Positions 19,011 through 27,625 of a stretch of DNA of 64,000 nucleotides are shown one piece after another. The stretch spans positions 89,773-153,772 of the forward strand of contig QKIQ01000044.1 in the NCBI GenBank assembly GCA_003249555.1. Direction: 5' to 3'. The translations under genes were made by a program, and so were the position numbers. The DNA comes from Clostridia bacterium (lineage in GTDB: Bacteria; Bacillota; Clostridia; Christensenellales; SZUA-584). Under the pieces are notes generated by a model, which saw only the letters and a list, made by a program, of their open reading frames with translations, was not told where the DNA came from and made no database searches. Numbering within the stretch: position 1 is the stretch's first letter; each line of letters starts with the position of its first letter.

Positions 19011-19081
19011 TCAAAAATAAAAAAGACCTTGAATAAAGCCGCGTCAATTCGGTTTTATTCAAAGGCGCCATCGCCTTATAT
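19011..19081 (-). promoter_or_regulatory. Attenuator-like leader of the EAL gene
   Basis: On the minus strand, CCTTTGAATAAAACCG (19065-19050) can pair with CGGCTTTATTCAAGG (19041-19027), with one bulge and one A-C mismatch, and TCTTTTTTATTTTT follows. This is a typical intrinsic terminator ending only a few bases before the EAL ribosome binding site, leaving no room for a promoter. Directly upstream, AAGGCG / CGCCTT can form a 6-bp hairpin that uses the first bases of the terminator arm, so the two stems exclude each other. The ligand or factor is unknown. Confidence 0.5.
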
Positions 19082-19209
19082 ATACGTTTTTAGCTTATGC
19101 CGCAATGACAATTACCAGTTATATATAACCCAATTAGTGATGTTGTAACAAGCATTTCTTTTTTATGCTGTTATAACAAATCGTTAAGGATATTTGATCG
19201 ACAGATAAA

Positions 19210-19244
19210 TTTGCAGCCGCCTGAATTTCCCAGACGGCTGCAAA
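19210..19244 (-). terminator. Terminator of folT
   Basis: A 10-bp perfect stem TTTGCAGCCG / CGGCTGCAAA with an inner CTG/CAG extension, followed on the minus strand by TTTATCT. It begins 24 bases past the folT stop codon. Confidence 0.75.
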
Positions 19245-19267
19245 TGATCGTATGACTCAGATGGTTT

Positions 19268-19810
19268 TTAAGCTTGTGCCAGCTTTAAACGTTTGTTTAT
19301 TAACGGCCTTAAGCTTTCGACCAGCGTCATCAGCAGCCACGCATAAAGCGGCAGTTCGACAGCAGCACCGATGAGCCTTGGCGGAAGCAGTACCACGATC
19401 GGTACACCATAGAAAAGCCAGACAAACAAAGTGTTAAGAACCACGGAGCAGACAATCTGCGCTGTGACGGCGGCTCCAGTCACCTTCCAGATGGAGTTCT
19501 TTTTGCTGCGCAGATAGAAAAACCCCGCAATCACGCCGAACAGCGCCATCGTAATCGAGAATACAGGGTTGTATGCGCCCATTTGCACACCCATAAAAAA
19601 ACCGGCTGTGTCGGACACGAAGCCCACGATGCCGCCCGCAAGCGGCCCGAAGAATATGCCCGCCAGCATGACGGGCAGCGGCGTCAATGAAATCTCGACC
19701 GTTTTGACGCCTGTGAAATTCAGTTCCAATGAGAGAAACGCGCTGAAAACAGCGCCCAGCGCCGCAAGCAGCGCCATGATAATAAGCGTATGAATGTTGA
19801 AATTTTTCAT
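19268..19810 (-). CDS. folT: ECF transporter S component for folate (FolT-like)
   Basis: A 180-residue integral membrane protein with six hydrophobic helices, typical of energy-coupling-factor substrate-binding subunits. It would pair with a shared EcfAA'T module encoded elsewhere. The segment LTPLPVMLAGIFFGPLAGGIVGFVSDTAGF matches the folate S-component family. The inner ATG at 19810 is used because GGAAGGAGG lies 8 bases upstream. Substrate assignment is strongly supported by a tetrahydrofolate riboswitch in its leader (19876-19971). Confidence 0.85.
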   Translation of the reverse strand: MKNFNIHTLIIMALLAALGAVFSAFLSLELNFTGVKTVEISLTPLPVMLAGIFFGPLAGGIVGFVSDTAGFFMGVQMGAYNPVFSITMALFGVIAGFFYLRSKKNSIWKVTGAAVTAQIVCSVVLNTLFVWLFYGVPIVVLLPPRLIGAAVELPLYAWLLMTLVESLRPLINKRLKLAQA

Positions 19811-19875
19811 ACAAAAAAACCTCCTTCCCTTGAATATAGGCAAAGATACGCCATTAAGAGAATTTGGTTCTCATT

Positions 19876-19971
19876 AGCAGCGGACGCGACTTCGTACCGC
19901 AGGCTTTAAAGCCTTTCGTCCCCGGGCGACATCCCATCCCAAGGCACTTAACGCACAAAATCTACTCTGCA
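19876..19971 (-). promoter_or_regulatory. Tetrahydrofolate (THF) riboswitch upstream of folT
   Basis: On the minus strand the leader carries the conserved blocks of the THF riboswitch in order: GCAGAGTAGA, then GCGTTAAGTGCC, GGGATGGGATGTCG, ACGAAAGGC, GCGGTACGAA and GCGTCCGCTGC. The outer GCAG/CTGC arms close the P1 helix. It lies about 65 bases upstream of the folT start. THF binding would lower folate uptake. No classical terminator follows, so control may be at translation. Confidence 0.88.
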
Positions 19972-20235
19972 CTCATATCAAGACACCTCATTATAACAAT
20001 GCGGTGCCGCTAACGCAACTTAATTTTACAAGTATCCAAACGGCACTTGCCGCTGCTCTGCCAGGAGGCACATCAAAAATGAGCGTTTGTGGTTACGACA
20101 CAGACACTTCCCTATATGCCTTTTTTCTGATATTCTTAATGAAGAAACTTGATAACAGCCTTTTTGTATACTGGTTATGTGAATCCAAAATGTAAAAATC
20201 CTGCGACAGGGGTATTGCATGTTTAATACTTGTGT

Positions 20236-20241
20236 TATAAT
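20236..20241 (+). promoter_or_regulatory. Probable minus-10 element of rodA
   Basis: TATAAT 40 bases before the rodA start codon. Upstream TTGCAT (20215-20220) would give a short 15-base spacer and is only a tentative minus-35. Confidence 0.4.
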
Positions 20242-20280
20242 TGAAATACATTTGTAAAGAATGACGAGGATTGTCGTGCG

Positions 20281-21462
20281 TTGAAGTTGAAATTTATAGA
20301 TCCGAGAATGTTCAAGTTCATAGATTGGCTGCTGTTTGCCAACATCATCGTGCTGATTTTATTCAGCTTTGTAGCCATCGCCAGTGCAGAATCCGAGCCG
20401 CTGACTGAAAATGCCGGCTCTTTAAGCGCGGCGATTACACAGCTGGATTTAAGCCGAACGTTTCAGCAATTGTCTTGGTTTGGTGTCAGTCTTTTGGGCA
20501 TGTTTATTGTGTTGCTTCCTGATTACCATGCTATCGAAGAATACTACAAATGGATATATATAGTTATCGTAGGCCTGCTCATTGCGGTGTTTTTGTTTGG
20601 TTCGGAAATAAACGGGACGAAGGGATGGTTCCGCATCGGTACGTCGGGGTTTCAGCCAAGCGAGGTTGGTAAAATCGGTATGATCATTGTGATGGCGCAC
20701 ATGATATCTAAAAAAACACAGGGGCGAGACGGTGGTATAACAAAGGTAAAAGATATTCTGCCGATGCTTGCCGTTTTCGTGGTTCCTTTTGCACTCATTT
20801 TAATTCAGCCAGACTGGGGAACGGCTTTTGTTTATGCGTTTATGTTTGTTTCAATGCTGTTTATGGCCAAGACAAGCCTAAAGCTGCTGGGCGGGCTCTT
20901 TGCATGCGCGGGCATTGCTGTGCCTTTAGCGTGGCTGGTGATGGCGGATTGGCAAAAGGACAGGATATACACCTACCTTGGCATCGCAAGAGAAGGGATT
21001 TCACAGCAGGAAATAGATGACTTGCAGCGCCAATCCAAACAGGCCAAGACAGCTGTGGGCTCAGGGCAGGTGTCGGGCAAGGGGCTGTTTTCGCTTGGCG
21101 GTGAGAGTAAGCTCTCAAATATTTCTCAAAAGCAGACGGACTTTATATTTGCTACGACCGCCGAAGCGATCGGTTTTGTGGGTATCATGATTGTGATATT
21201 GCTTTATTTTATATTGATTTTCCGCACGCTGTATCTTGCCACAAAGGCCAAAGACGATTTCGGCTCGTTGATTATCGTGGGTGTGGCCGCCATGACGCTG
21301 TTTCATATTTTCGAGAACATTGGCATGAACATTGGTGTGATGCCCATTACGGGTATTCCGCTGCCGTTCTTAAGCTACGGAGGGTCAAATTTGCTGACCA
21401 ACATGATCGCGTTTGGATTGGTGATCAACGTGAGCATGCGACGACAACGATGGAGTTTCTAA
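20281..21462 (+). CDS. rodA: Rod shape-determining peptidoglycan polymerase RodA (SEDS family)
   Basis: A 393-residue SEDS glycosyltransferase with about ten TM helices. It keeps the family blocks NGTKGWFRIGTSGFQPSEVGKIGMI, LILIQPDWGTAFVY (containing the catalytic Asp after QP), SNISQKQTDFIFATTAEAIGFVG, and the C-terminal ITGIPLPFLSYGGSNLLTNM. It polymerises lipid II during elongation together with a class B PBP, such as the one at 37007. The TTG start is preceded by GACGAGGA. The extracytoplasmic loop after TM1 is somewhat long and Glu/Ser-rich (about 37-55). Confidence 0.93.
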   Translation: MKLKFIDPRMFKFIDWLLFANIIVLILFSFVAIASAESEPLTENAGSLSAAITQLDLSRTFQQLSWFGVSLLGMFIVLLPDYHAIEEYYKWIYIVIVGLLIAVFLFGSEINGTKGWFRIGTSGFQPSEVGKIGMIIVMAHMISKKTQGRDGGITKVKDILPMLAVFVVPFALILIQPDWGTAFVYAFMFVSMLFMAKTSLKLLGGLFACAGIAVPLAWLVMADWQKDRIYTYLGIAREGISQQEIDDLQRQSKQAKTAVGSGQVSGKGLFSLGGESKLSNISQKQTDFIFATTAEAIGFVGIMIVILLYFILIFRTLYLATKAKDDFGSLIIVGVAAMTLFHIFENIGMNIGVMPITGIPLPFLSYGGSNLLTNMIAFGLVINVSMRRQRWSF

Positions 21463-21475
21463 TCTGGAGGTATCA

Positions 21476-22312
21476 ATGTTTTTAAATCAAAGCGCGATTG
21501 CGCTCATGCAGAAAAGAACGTCTGTCAGAACATATGAGAAAAAGCCGGTGGATTCGGAAAAGCTTGATATGCTGAGAAGCTTTTTTGAAACCGCCTGTGA
21601 AAACCCGTTTGACGCCAAGGTGCGTTTTGACATCGTAGAAGGCGGGTCGGGAAAGCTTGGCACCTATGGCTTCATCAAAGGCGCGAAGGTTTTTTTTGCG
21701 GGCTGTGTCAAAAAAAGCGGTTACGATATCGAAGGCTTTGGGTATGCCTTTGAAAAAGTCGTGCTTTATGCCACTGCGCTGGGGCTTGGCACATGCTGGC
21801 TCGGCGGCACATTCAAGCGTGCGTCGTTCACGGCGCTCATGAAGCCGGGCAAGGATGAGATTATGCCGGCAATATCCCCGCTCGGTTATACGGCAGAGAA
21901 AAAAACGTTAACGGAAAAAATGGTGGCGGCGGGCGCGGGCGCGCGAAAACGCAAACGCTTCGGAGAGCTGTTTTTTGACGGTGACGCGAAAACACCATTG
22001 TTTATTGAAGAGGGACAGCTAAAATCTTGCCTTGAAATGGTGCGAATCGGCCCGTCGGCGTCTAACAAACAGCCTTGGCGCGTGGTTCGCAAAGGCGATG
22101 CGCTGCACTTTTATTTGGCTCTCGACAAGCATTACGCAGGTAATACAATGTATGGGTTTACAATGCAGCGTATTGATATGGGTATCGCCGCCTGCCATTT
22201 CGAGCTTGCGGCAAAAGAGCTGGGGTTTGACGGCCGGATTGTTTTTGATGAATCACAAATTATGGCTGATTCAAAGGCTGACAACTGGACGTACAGCTTT
22301 TCTTGGTGTTAG
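21476..22312 (+). CDS. Nitroreductase-family FMN protein (TM1586-like)
   Basis: A 278-residue protein of the putative TM nitroreductase type (PF14512), a single-chain duplication of the nitroreductase fold. The first half has SVRTYEKKPVDSEKLDML and the conserved ALGLGTCWLGGTFKRASF. The second has RIGPSASNKQPWRVVRKG. GIAACHFELAAKELG corresponds to the C-terminal FMN-pocket helix. It would carry out NAD(P)H-dependent reduction of an unknown substrate. RBS CTGGAGG, with 13 bases after rodA, so possibly co-transcribed. Confidence 0.82.
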   Translation: MFLNQSAIALMQKRTSVRTYEKKPVDSEKLDMLRSFFETACENPFDAKVRFDIVEGGSGKLGTYGFIKGAKVFFAGCVKKSGYDIEGFGYAFEKVVLYATALGLGTCWLGGTFKRASFTALMKPGKDEIMPAISPLGYTAEKKTLTEKMVAAGAGARKRKRFGELFFDGDAKTPLFIEEGQLKSCLEMVRIGPSASNKQPWRVVRKGDALHFYLALDKHYAGNTMYGFTMQRIDMGIAACHFELAAKELGFDGRIVFDESQIMADSKADNWTYSFSWC

Positions 22313-22333
22313 AGAAAAACAGACGGGTCTTTC

Positions 22334-22714
22334 TTAGAATATATTCTCCCACTTTACGCTGTCGATTTCGTATATGTGATGAATGTAGTATAGTGTTTCA
22401 GCTGTTTCGGCGAGCGCCTCAGATTTATTTTCTTCGGCGCATAGCTGAAGAAGCCGCGCCGTACTGGCAGAAATCATGTCCACTTCTTCATGCTCGAAAA
22501 GCGTCTCGAAAAAATGCTTTTCTTTTCCCCAAGCATCTTTAAACGTCTGAGCATTTTTAAGGGCAGTTGGGTAATCTTCCGCAACGAGCGCATCGTTGAT
22601 TTGGTTTAAGAAATTGGCAAGTTCTTTTGTGGAACCCGAAATGTAAATGTGCTGCCAAAGCGCGCCGCCGAGTATGATGATGAGAAGGGCAACGATTGCG
22701 ATGCGCTTAGCCAT
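22334..22714 (-). CDS. DUF4363 family protein
   Basis: A 126-residue protein with one N-terminal membrane anchor (RIAIVALLIIILGGALWQHIYI) and a helical extracytoplasmic part (ELANFLNQINDALVAEDYPTALKNAQTFK). This matches the DUF4363 family, which typically accompanies DUF421 proteins in spore-forming Clostridia. Its start overlaps the end of the DUF421 gene by 8 bases, showing coupling. Function unknown. Confidence 0.75.
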   Translation of the reverse strand: MAKRIAIVALLIIILGGALWQHIYISGSTKELANFLNQINDALVAEDYPTALKNAQTFKDAWGKEKHFFETLFEHEEVDMISASTARLLQLCAEENKSEALAETAETLYYIHHIYEIDSVKWENIF

Positions 22715-23411
22715 TGTTTATGCTTCCTGTCGATTGATGTCCCCGGTAGTCCTGAATCAGCACGCTGCCTGTTTCATCCACCATTGCCAAAAAGACATCG
22801 TTGACGTGTTTGAATTTATGGGTTTTTAGGATATGCTCAAGCTGATTCACCGTAAAGCCAAGACGTTCTAAGTTTTTTATTTTTAGTTTTCCGTCGAGTA
22901 TGACATCGTAGCAAAAACCGGGATTTTGCGGCATCATATTCATGTCCTGCGGCGTAAGAGGCCGCTTTTCGGGCTTGAGCATGATGCTGAGCTCGCCGTT
23001 CGTTTCCAGCACCGCATAATGCACATCGCCGATGTTCATCACGTCTTTATTGCGAAGCTGCTCGAGTAGATCATTCAAATTATAGCTGAGCTTTTTCAGC
23101 TCATCCCGGCAGACAATGCCTTTGTGAATCACGATGCTGGGCTTGCCTGAAAAAAAAGCGCGTGCTTTTTCGCTTTTAATGGATACATACGCGAGCAAGT
23201 TGTGCAGTACAAGCAGCACAACAACGGGCACGATGCCGTATGTAATAGGCACACCCGGGCCATCCATCGGTGTGGCGGCTACCTCTGCAATCATGACGGC
23301 GATAATCAGCTCAAAGGGCTGCAGCTCTCCGGCTTGCCGTTTGCCCATCAAGCGAATCACGAGCATTGCGAAGAAATACAGTATCGCTGTTTTGATAATG
23401 ACATTGAACAT
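22707..23411 (-). CDS. DUF421 (YetF-like) membrane protein
   Basis: A 234-residue protein. The inner start at 23411 (MFNVIIKTAILYFFAMLVIRLMGKRQ) is where the family begins; longer in-frame extension would overlap nth and is unlike homologues. Three TM helices (LMGKRQAGELQPFELIIAVMIAEVAATPM within the core) are followed by a soluble YetF domain with two GxxxxR/KDEL-like segments (SIVIHKGIVCRDELKKLSYNLNDLLEQL and GFCYDVILDGKL). YetF-family proteins are associated with spore germination and stress; no biochemical role is known. Operon with DUF4363. Confidence 0.82.
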   Translation of the reverse strand: MFNVIIKTAILYFFAMLVIRLMGKRQAGELQPFELIIAVMIAEVAATPMDGPGVPITYGIVPVVVLLVLHNLLAYVSIKSEKARAFFSGKPSIVIHKGIVCRDELKKLSYNLNDLLEQLRNKDVMNIGDVHYAVLETNGELSIMLKPEKRPLTPQDMNMMPQNPGFCYDVILDGKLKIKNLERLGFTVNQLEHILKTHKFKHVNDVFLAMVDETGSVLIQDYRGHQSTGSINNG

Positions 23412-23520
23412 ACGATTATTTTTTGCACGCAGTGTGAAATTATGCGATGGAACATTGGGGGAAAATTTGATTTGTTTTTTATGGCATCTCCCGATATAAT
23501 AACGAGGAGCAAACGGGGGA

Positions 23521-24150
23521 ATGGATATGAGTGACTTAAGAGAGATACTCACACGTCTTGAACAGCATTACCTGGGCGCGCGGCCGGCACTGCATTTTTC
23601 CAATCCGTTTGAGCTGCTGATGGCGACGATGCTTTCTGCGCAGACGACGGATAAACAGGTGAACGGCGTCACCAAGGTGCTCTTTGAAAAAGCGCCTGAT
23701 GCGGCCGGCATGCTGAGCCTGAGCCAAATCGAGCTGGAGCAGATTATTAAAAGCTGCGGGTTTTATCATACCAAGGCTCAGAATCTGCTTGCGGCGTGCA
23801 GAAAGCTTGTGGATGAATACGACGGTGAAGTGCCGCAAACGATGGAAAAACTTATCGCGCTGCCGGGTGTGGGGAGAAAGACGGCCAATGTGGTTTTGTC
23901 CAACGCGTTTGGCATTCCTGCGATTGCGGTCGACACGCATGTGTTTCGTGTGACCAACCGTTTGGGGCTGGCGCATGCTAAAGATGTGCTGGAAACGGAA
24001 AAGCAGCTGATGGAGAGTATTCCGAAAGACAAGTGGTCAGACGCCCATCATTGGCTGATATGGCACGGACGAAAAATCTGCACCGCGCGCAAGCCAAGCT
24101 GCGTTCAATGCTTCTTGCAGGATATCTGCCCGTGGGGCGGAAAGGGATAA
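23521..24150 (+). CDS. nth: Endonuclease III
   Basis: A 209-residue bifunctional DNA glycosylase/AP lyase that removes oxidised pyrimidines. It has the helix-hairpin-helix LPGVGRKTANVV with catalytic Lys120, and Asp138 in AVDTHVFRV, both in the same position as in the E. coli enzyme. The C-terminal 4Fe-4S loop is C-x6-C-x2-C-x5-C (CTARKPSCVQCFLQDIC). GAGGAG lies upstream. It is the first gene of an nth-obg-yhbY run on the plus strand. Confidence 0.97.
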   Translation: MDMSDLREILTRLEQHYLGARPALHFSNPFELLMATMLSAQTTDKQVNGVTKVLFEKAPDAAGMLSLSQIELEQIIKSCGFYHTKAQNLLAACRKLVDEYDGEVPQTMEKLIALPGVGRKTANVVLSNAFGIPAIAVDTHVFRVTNRLGLAHAKDVLETEKQLMESIPKDKWSDAHHWLIWHGRKICTARKPSCVQCFLQDICPWGGKG

Positions 24151-24158
24151 AAAACGGT

Positions 24159-25427
24159 ATGTTTGTAGATAAAGCGAAAATATATATAAAAGCGGGCGAC
24201 GGCGGCAATGGCGCCGTATCGTTTCGTAAGGAAAAGTACGTGAATGCGGGCGGCCCAGACGGCGGTGACGGCGGCGACGGCGGTGCGGTTGTGTTTGAGG
24301 TCGATGAAAGCATGCGGACGCTGATGGATTTTAAGTTTCAGCAAAAGTACGCGGCGCAAAACGGCGAGATGGGCAAAAAGAAAAACATGCGCGGCAAAAC
24401 AGGCGAAGACCTGGTCATTAAGGTGCCGCCTGGCACTGTAATCAAGGATTTTGAGACGGGGCGGGTGGCCGCGGATATGCGTGAGGGAACAAGAAAGCTG
24501 CTTTCCGGCGGCACAGGCGGAAAGGGCAATTCGCGGTTTGCGACAGCCACGCGCCAAAAACCGCATTTCGCCACACCGGGGCGTAAAACTAAGGGTAAGC
24601 ATGTGATGCTTGAGCTTAAGTCTATCGCGGATATCGGACTGATCGGTTTCCCGAGCGTGGGCAAATCCACGCTGTTGGCCGCATGCACAAGCGCCAGACC
24701 CAAGATTGCCGCGTATCACTTTACAACGCTGTCGCCTAATCTTGGCGTGGTGCAGTGGTATGACAAGAGCTTTATTATGGCAGACATTCCGGGTCTTATT
24801 GAAGGCGCACACGAAGGCGCCGGCCTCGGGCACGATTTCCTCCGCCATATTGAGCGCACACGTATGCTGATTCATGTGGTGGATGCGTCGTGCAGCGAGG
24901 GAAGAGATATCATCGAAGACTACAAGGTGATTAGGCAGGAGCTTTTAAGCTATTCCCAAGAGCTTGAAACACGGCCGGAGATTGTGGCCGCCAATAAGAT
25001 GGATGCGCCGGGGTCGGACGAAAACGCAAAGCGCCTGCGAGATTATCTAAAACCTCAGGGTATTGAAGTGTTCGAGATATGCGCGGCAATCGGGGAAGGA
25101 ACGGAAGTGCTGCTGGAAGGAGCGTCCGACATGCTTGGCAAGCTGCCTATTGCCTTGCCAGTCGAAGAAGACGGCGTTATCGAGGAATGGGCGCTCGAAA
25201 AGGAAGACATGGGCTTCGATATCGTCAAAGAAGACGGTATTTACTACGTGGAAGGCAACGTGATTCAGGAAATCCTCGCAAAGACCGATCCGGACGATCC
25301 GGACTCCATGCGCCACTTCCAAAAGCTGCTCAAAGACTTTGGTATCATAAAGGCGCTGCGCAAGGCGGGGGCGCAAACCGGCGATACAGTGAGCCTAGAA
25401 GGGCTCGAATTTGATTTTGTCGATTAG
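24159..25427 (+). CDS. obg: GTPase Obg/CgtA
   Basis: A 422-residue ribosome-associated GTPase. The inner ATG at 24159 begins the canonical Obg sequence MFVDKAKIYIKAGDGGNGAV, 8 bases after nth with AAAGGG upstream. Domains: the glycine-rich Obg fold (1-158, with GGPDGGDGGDGG); the G domain with GFPSVGKSTLL (G1), TTLSPN (G2), DIPGLIEGAHEGAGLG (G3), NKMD (G4) and CAAIGEG (G5); and a C-terminal OCT domain. It is involved in large-subunit assembly, the stringent response and sporulation control. Confidence 0.97.
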   Translation: MFVDKAKIYIKAGDGGNGAVSFRKEKYVNAGGPDGGDGGDGGAVVFEVDESMRTLMDFKFQQKYAAQNGEMGKKKNMRGKTGEDLVIKVPPGTVIKDFETGRVAADMREGTRKLLSGGTGGKGNSRFATATRQKPHFATPGRKTKGKHVMLELKSIADIGLIGFPSVGKSTLLAACTSARPKIAAYHFTTLSPNLGVVQWYDKSFIMADIPGLIEGAHEGAGLGHDFLRHIERTRMLIHVVDASCSEGRDIIEDYKVIRQELLSYSQELETRPEIVAANKMDAPGSDENAKRLRDYLKPQGIEVFEICAAIGEGTEVLLEGASDMLGKLPIALPVEEDGVIEEWALEKEDMGFDIVKEDGIYYVEGNVIQEILAKTDPDDPDSMRHFQKLLKDFGIIKALRKAGAQTGDTVSLEGLEFDFVD

Positions 25428-25449
25428 TAAGGAATCAGAAAGGAACGCT

Positions 25450-25737
25450 ATGCTGACCAGTAAACAAAGGGCCGCGCTGCGTGCGATGGCCAACAATTTG
25501 GAGCCGATTATCTTTGTGGGGAAATCCGGCCTGACGGAAAATGTGATCACACAGGTGGATGAAGCGTTGACCGCAAGAGAGCTCATCAAAGGAACGGTGC
25601 AGCAGAATGCGCCTGTGAGCGCGGCTCAAATGGTTAACGAAATTGCGCAGGCCACGGGGGCGCAGGCTGTGTCGTCTTCGGGACGCAAATTTGTGCTGTA
25701 CCGCGCCCGTCCCAAAGACCCGGCTATAAGGATATAA
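25450..25737 (+). CDS. yhbY: CRM-domain RNA-binding protein (YhbY family)
   Basis: A 95-residue protein covering a complete CRS1-YhbY domain: LTSKQRAALRAMANNLEPI, FVGKSGLTENVI (the GxxG loop), a central ELIKGTVQQN, and the C-terminal GRKFVLYR. The ATG at 25450 has AAAGGAA upstream. These proteins bind 50S precursors. It lies directly after obg, another 50S assembly factor. Confidence 0.93.
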   Translation: MLTSKQRAALRAMANNLEPIIFVGKSGLTENVITQVDEALTARELIKGTVQQNAPVSAAQMVNEIAQATGAQAVSSSGRKFVLYRARPKDPAIRI

Positions 25738-25738
25738 T

Positions 25739-26236
25739 ATGACGATTTGCTTAAGGCCTGCGGAGGCCCACGATATAAATACCGTGACGGCGATTTTTCG
25801 ACGTGCTGTTTCCGATTTGAGTGCGCGGTTTATTTTCCAATGGGATGGCTGGTTTCCGTCGGAAGAAATAATGCGGGAAGATATTGAAAACGGTCATATG
25901 TATTTATTGAGCCAAGGAAATGAGATCATTGGCGCCGTTGTGCTTAACACACAGATGGATGATGAATACGCTAATGGCTGCTGGGTTTGTGCTGAGCCTG
26001 CAGCCGCCGTACACCGACTCTGCATTGACCCGCCTTATCAGCATAAGGGTTTTGGAAGACAGGCCATGCAGCAGGCGGAGCTCATATTCAAAGAACAAGG
26101 GTTTAAATCCGTACGGCTTGACGCCTTTGCACAGAATCCATATGTGCTTCGGTTATACGACAGCTTAGGATACCGACGCGTTGGTGAAGCAAACTTCAAA
26201 GAAGGCTTATTCTATTTATTTGAAAAAAGTCTGTAA
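25739..26236 (+). CDS. GNAT-family N-acetyltransferase
   Basis: A 165-residue acetyltransferase with the core GNAT motifs: LRPAEAHDINTVTAIFRRAV, HRLCIDPPYQHKGFGRQAMQ (the acetyl-CoA loop, R/Q-x-x-G-x-G variant) and LDAFAQNPYVLRLYDSLGYRRVGE. The start is two bases after yhbY, so it may be the last gene of that operon. Substrate unknown. Confidence 0.85.
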   Translation: MTICLRPAEAHDINTVTAIFRRAVSDLSARFIFQWDGWFPSEEIMREDIENGHMYLLSQGNEIIGAVVLNTQMDDEYANGCWVCAEPAAAVHRLCIDPPYQHKGFGRQAMQQAELIFKEQGFKSVRLDAFAQNPYVLRLYDSLGYRRVGEANFKEGLFYLFEKSL

Positions 26237-26245
26237 CACTCTCTA

Positions 26246-26267
26246 GGCAGCCAAGGGCTGCCTTTTG
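26246..26267 (+). terminator. Terminator after the nth-obg-yhbY-GNAT run
   Basis: GGCAGCC AAG GGCTGCC: a perfect 7-bp stem with a 3-base loop, followed by TTTTG. Confidence 0.85.
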
Positions 26268-26312
26268 TGCAAATGTGAAAAAGATGGTGACAATGATGCC
26301 AATTGATGACTA

Positions 26313-27515
26313 TTAGAAAAATAATATCTCGATGTAATATGCGCCAATACCAAGTAGCAGTGCGGGTATAGTGGTGATTACTGTCGCCCAGAGGGACGAA
26401 CGGCGGTCTATTGCGAGCAGTGGGAACAGTGCGTCACCGTCCTGCGAAATCGCGTTGGCAAGCAGTGCCGCAAAAGGCAGCATGCCCTTGCCGTATAGCG
26501 ATACGAAAATGATTTGCGGCCCGCAGCCGGGTATCAGGCCGATTAACGCGCCGACAATCACGGAGAAAAGCCCTGTTGCCATCATCCACGATGCGACCAC
26601 AGCTTCGCCGCCCACAAAGACCACAAACAACTCATACACAAAATACGCGAGGAACACCCAAACGCAGACGAAAGCGGTATCCTGCGCGTTGTGTACAAGT
26701 GTTTCTTTGAGCGAAAACACCTTTTGCTCCGCTTCCTCGTGTTCCTCATTTTTAATAAAGCGCTTGCCGATAACCATGTAGAAAAGGCAGTAAATCATAC
26801 CGCCGATACCGATAACTGTCCCGATGTGCGGCACGCCGAAATCAGAATTGACATCCACTTGAAACAAAAGCGAGACGCCCAGTACAAGCCCCACAGAAAT
26901 CAAAACCCAGAAAATTTGATATGCGCCGTTGTGGATAAAGCGGTTCATGTGGCTGGTTTCGTGCCTGGCTTTTTTGTGATGATGCAGCAGTATGTCGATG
27001 CTGTCGCCGTCTTCGTGACCGATATGGTGCATGGGCGTATTCTGCATCTTGGCATGCTCTTGTGCCGATACGGCATTTTTCTTAAGCAACGCCTCGCGTC
27101 TTTTTGAGAACCCACCGTCAATTTTCAAACCATCGACCACATAACCGGTGATGATGGCTGCGGCAAGACTGATGACTGCGACCAAAACATAATCAAGAGG
27201 CCGAGTGGAAATCATGACAAAAGCGGAATCTCCCATGGTCGCCACGAGCGTGGATATTACCGTTCCGTAGGTAACCGTTCCTTTTAAATACAGCGGCATC
27301 ACGAATATCGCGCCGCCGCAGCCCGGTGTTAAGCCAAGAAGTGCGCCGATGACGGGTTGAAGATGTTTTGCGTTTTCGAGCTTTTGCACAAAGCGTCCCT
27401 GCGTTTTATAATTGATATAGCCGAATATGAGCAGCACCGCGCCCACAAAGACGCCGACCTGCAAAAACGCGTTTTCGGCTGACGACCAAAGCTTTTCAAA
27501 TATCTGACCCGCCAT
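26313..27515 (-). CDS. ArsP_2/DUF2899 heavy-metal (possibly manganese) exporter
   Basis: A 400-residue membrane protein with about ten helices in two related halves. Each half contains the motif G-L-x-P-G-C-G (LLGLTPGCGGAIFVMPLYLKG and LIGLIPGCGPQIIFVSLYGKG). The central cytoplasmic loop is His- and Asp-rich (MHHIGHEDGDS, LLHHHKK), suited to metal binding. This is the architecture of the putative 10-TM heavy-metal exporter family annotated as manganese transporters. The start at 27515 has GGAGGGCA upstream, and a strong promoter lies at 27558-27587. No yybP-ykoY riboswitch was seen. Confidence 0.82.
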   Translation of the reverse strand: MAGQIFEKLWSSAENAFLQVGVFVGAVLLIFGYINYKTQGRFVQKLENAKHLQPVIGALLGLTPGCGGAIFVMPLYLKGTVTYGTVISTLVATMGDSAFVMISTRPLDYVLVAVISLAAAIITGYVVDGLKIDGGFSKRREALLKKNAVSAQEHAKMQNTPMHHIGHEDGDSIDILLHHHKKARHETSHMNRFIHNGAYQIFWVLISVGLVLGVSLLFQVDVNSDFGVPHIGTVIGIGGMIYCLFYMVIGKRFIKNEEHEEAEQKVFSLKETLVHNAQDTAFVCVWVFLAYFVYELFVVFVGGEAVVASWMMATGLFSVIVGALIGLIPGCGPQIIFVSLYGKGMLPFAALLANAISQDGDALFPLLAIDRRSSLWATVITTIPALLLGIGAYYIEILFF

Positions 27516-27557
27516 AGCTGCCCTCCTGCTATGTAATAGATTATTGATACACCTGTT

Positions 27558-27587
27558 ATTATATATATATGAATAAATAGGCGTCAA
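27558..27587 (-). promoter_or_regulatory. Sigma-A type promoter of the metal exporter gene
   Basis: Minus strand: TTGACG (27587-27582), 18 bases, TATAAT (27563-27558), 43 bases upstream of the start codon. Confidence 0.65.
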
Positions 27588-27625
27588 TAAATAATGAGAT
27601 TAATCCTATCAATCATTGAAATAAG

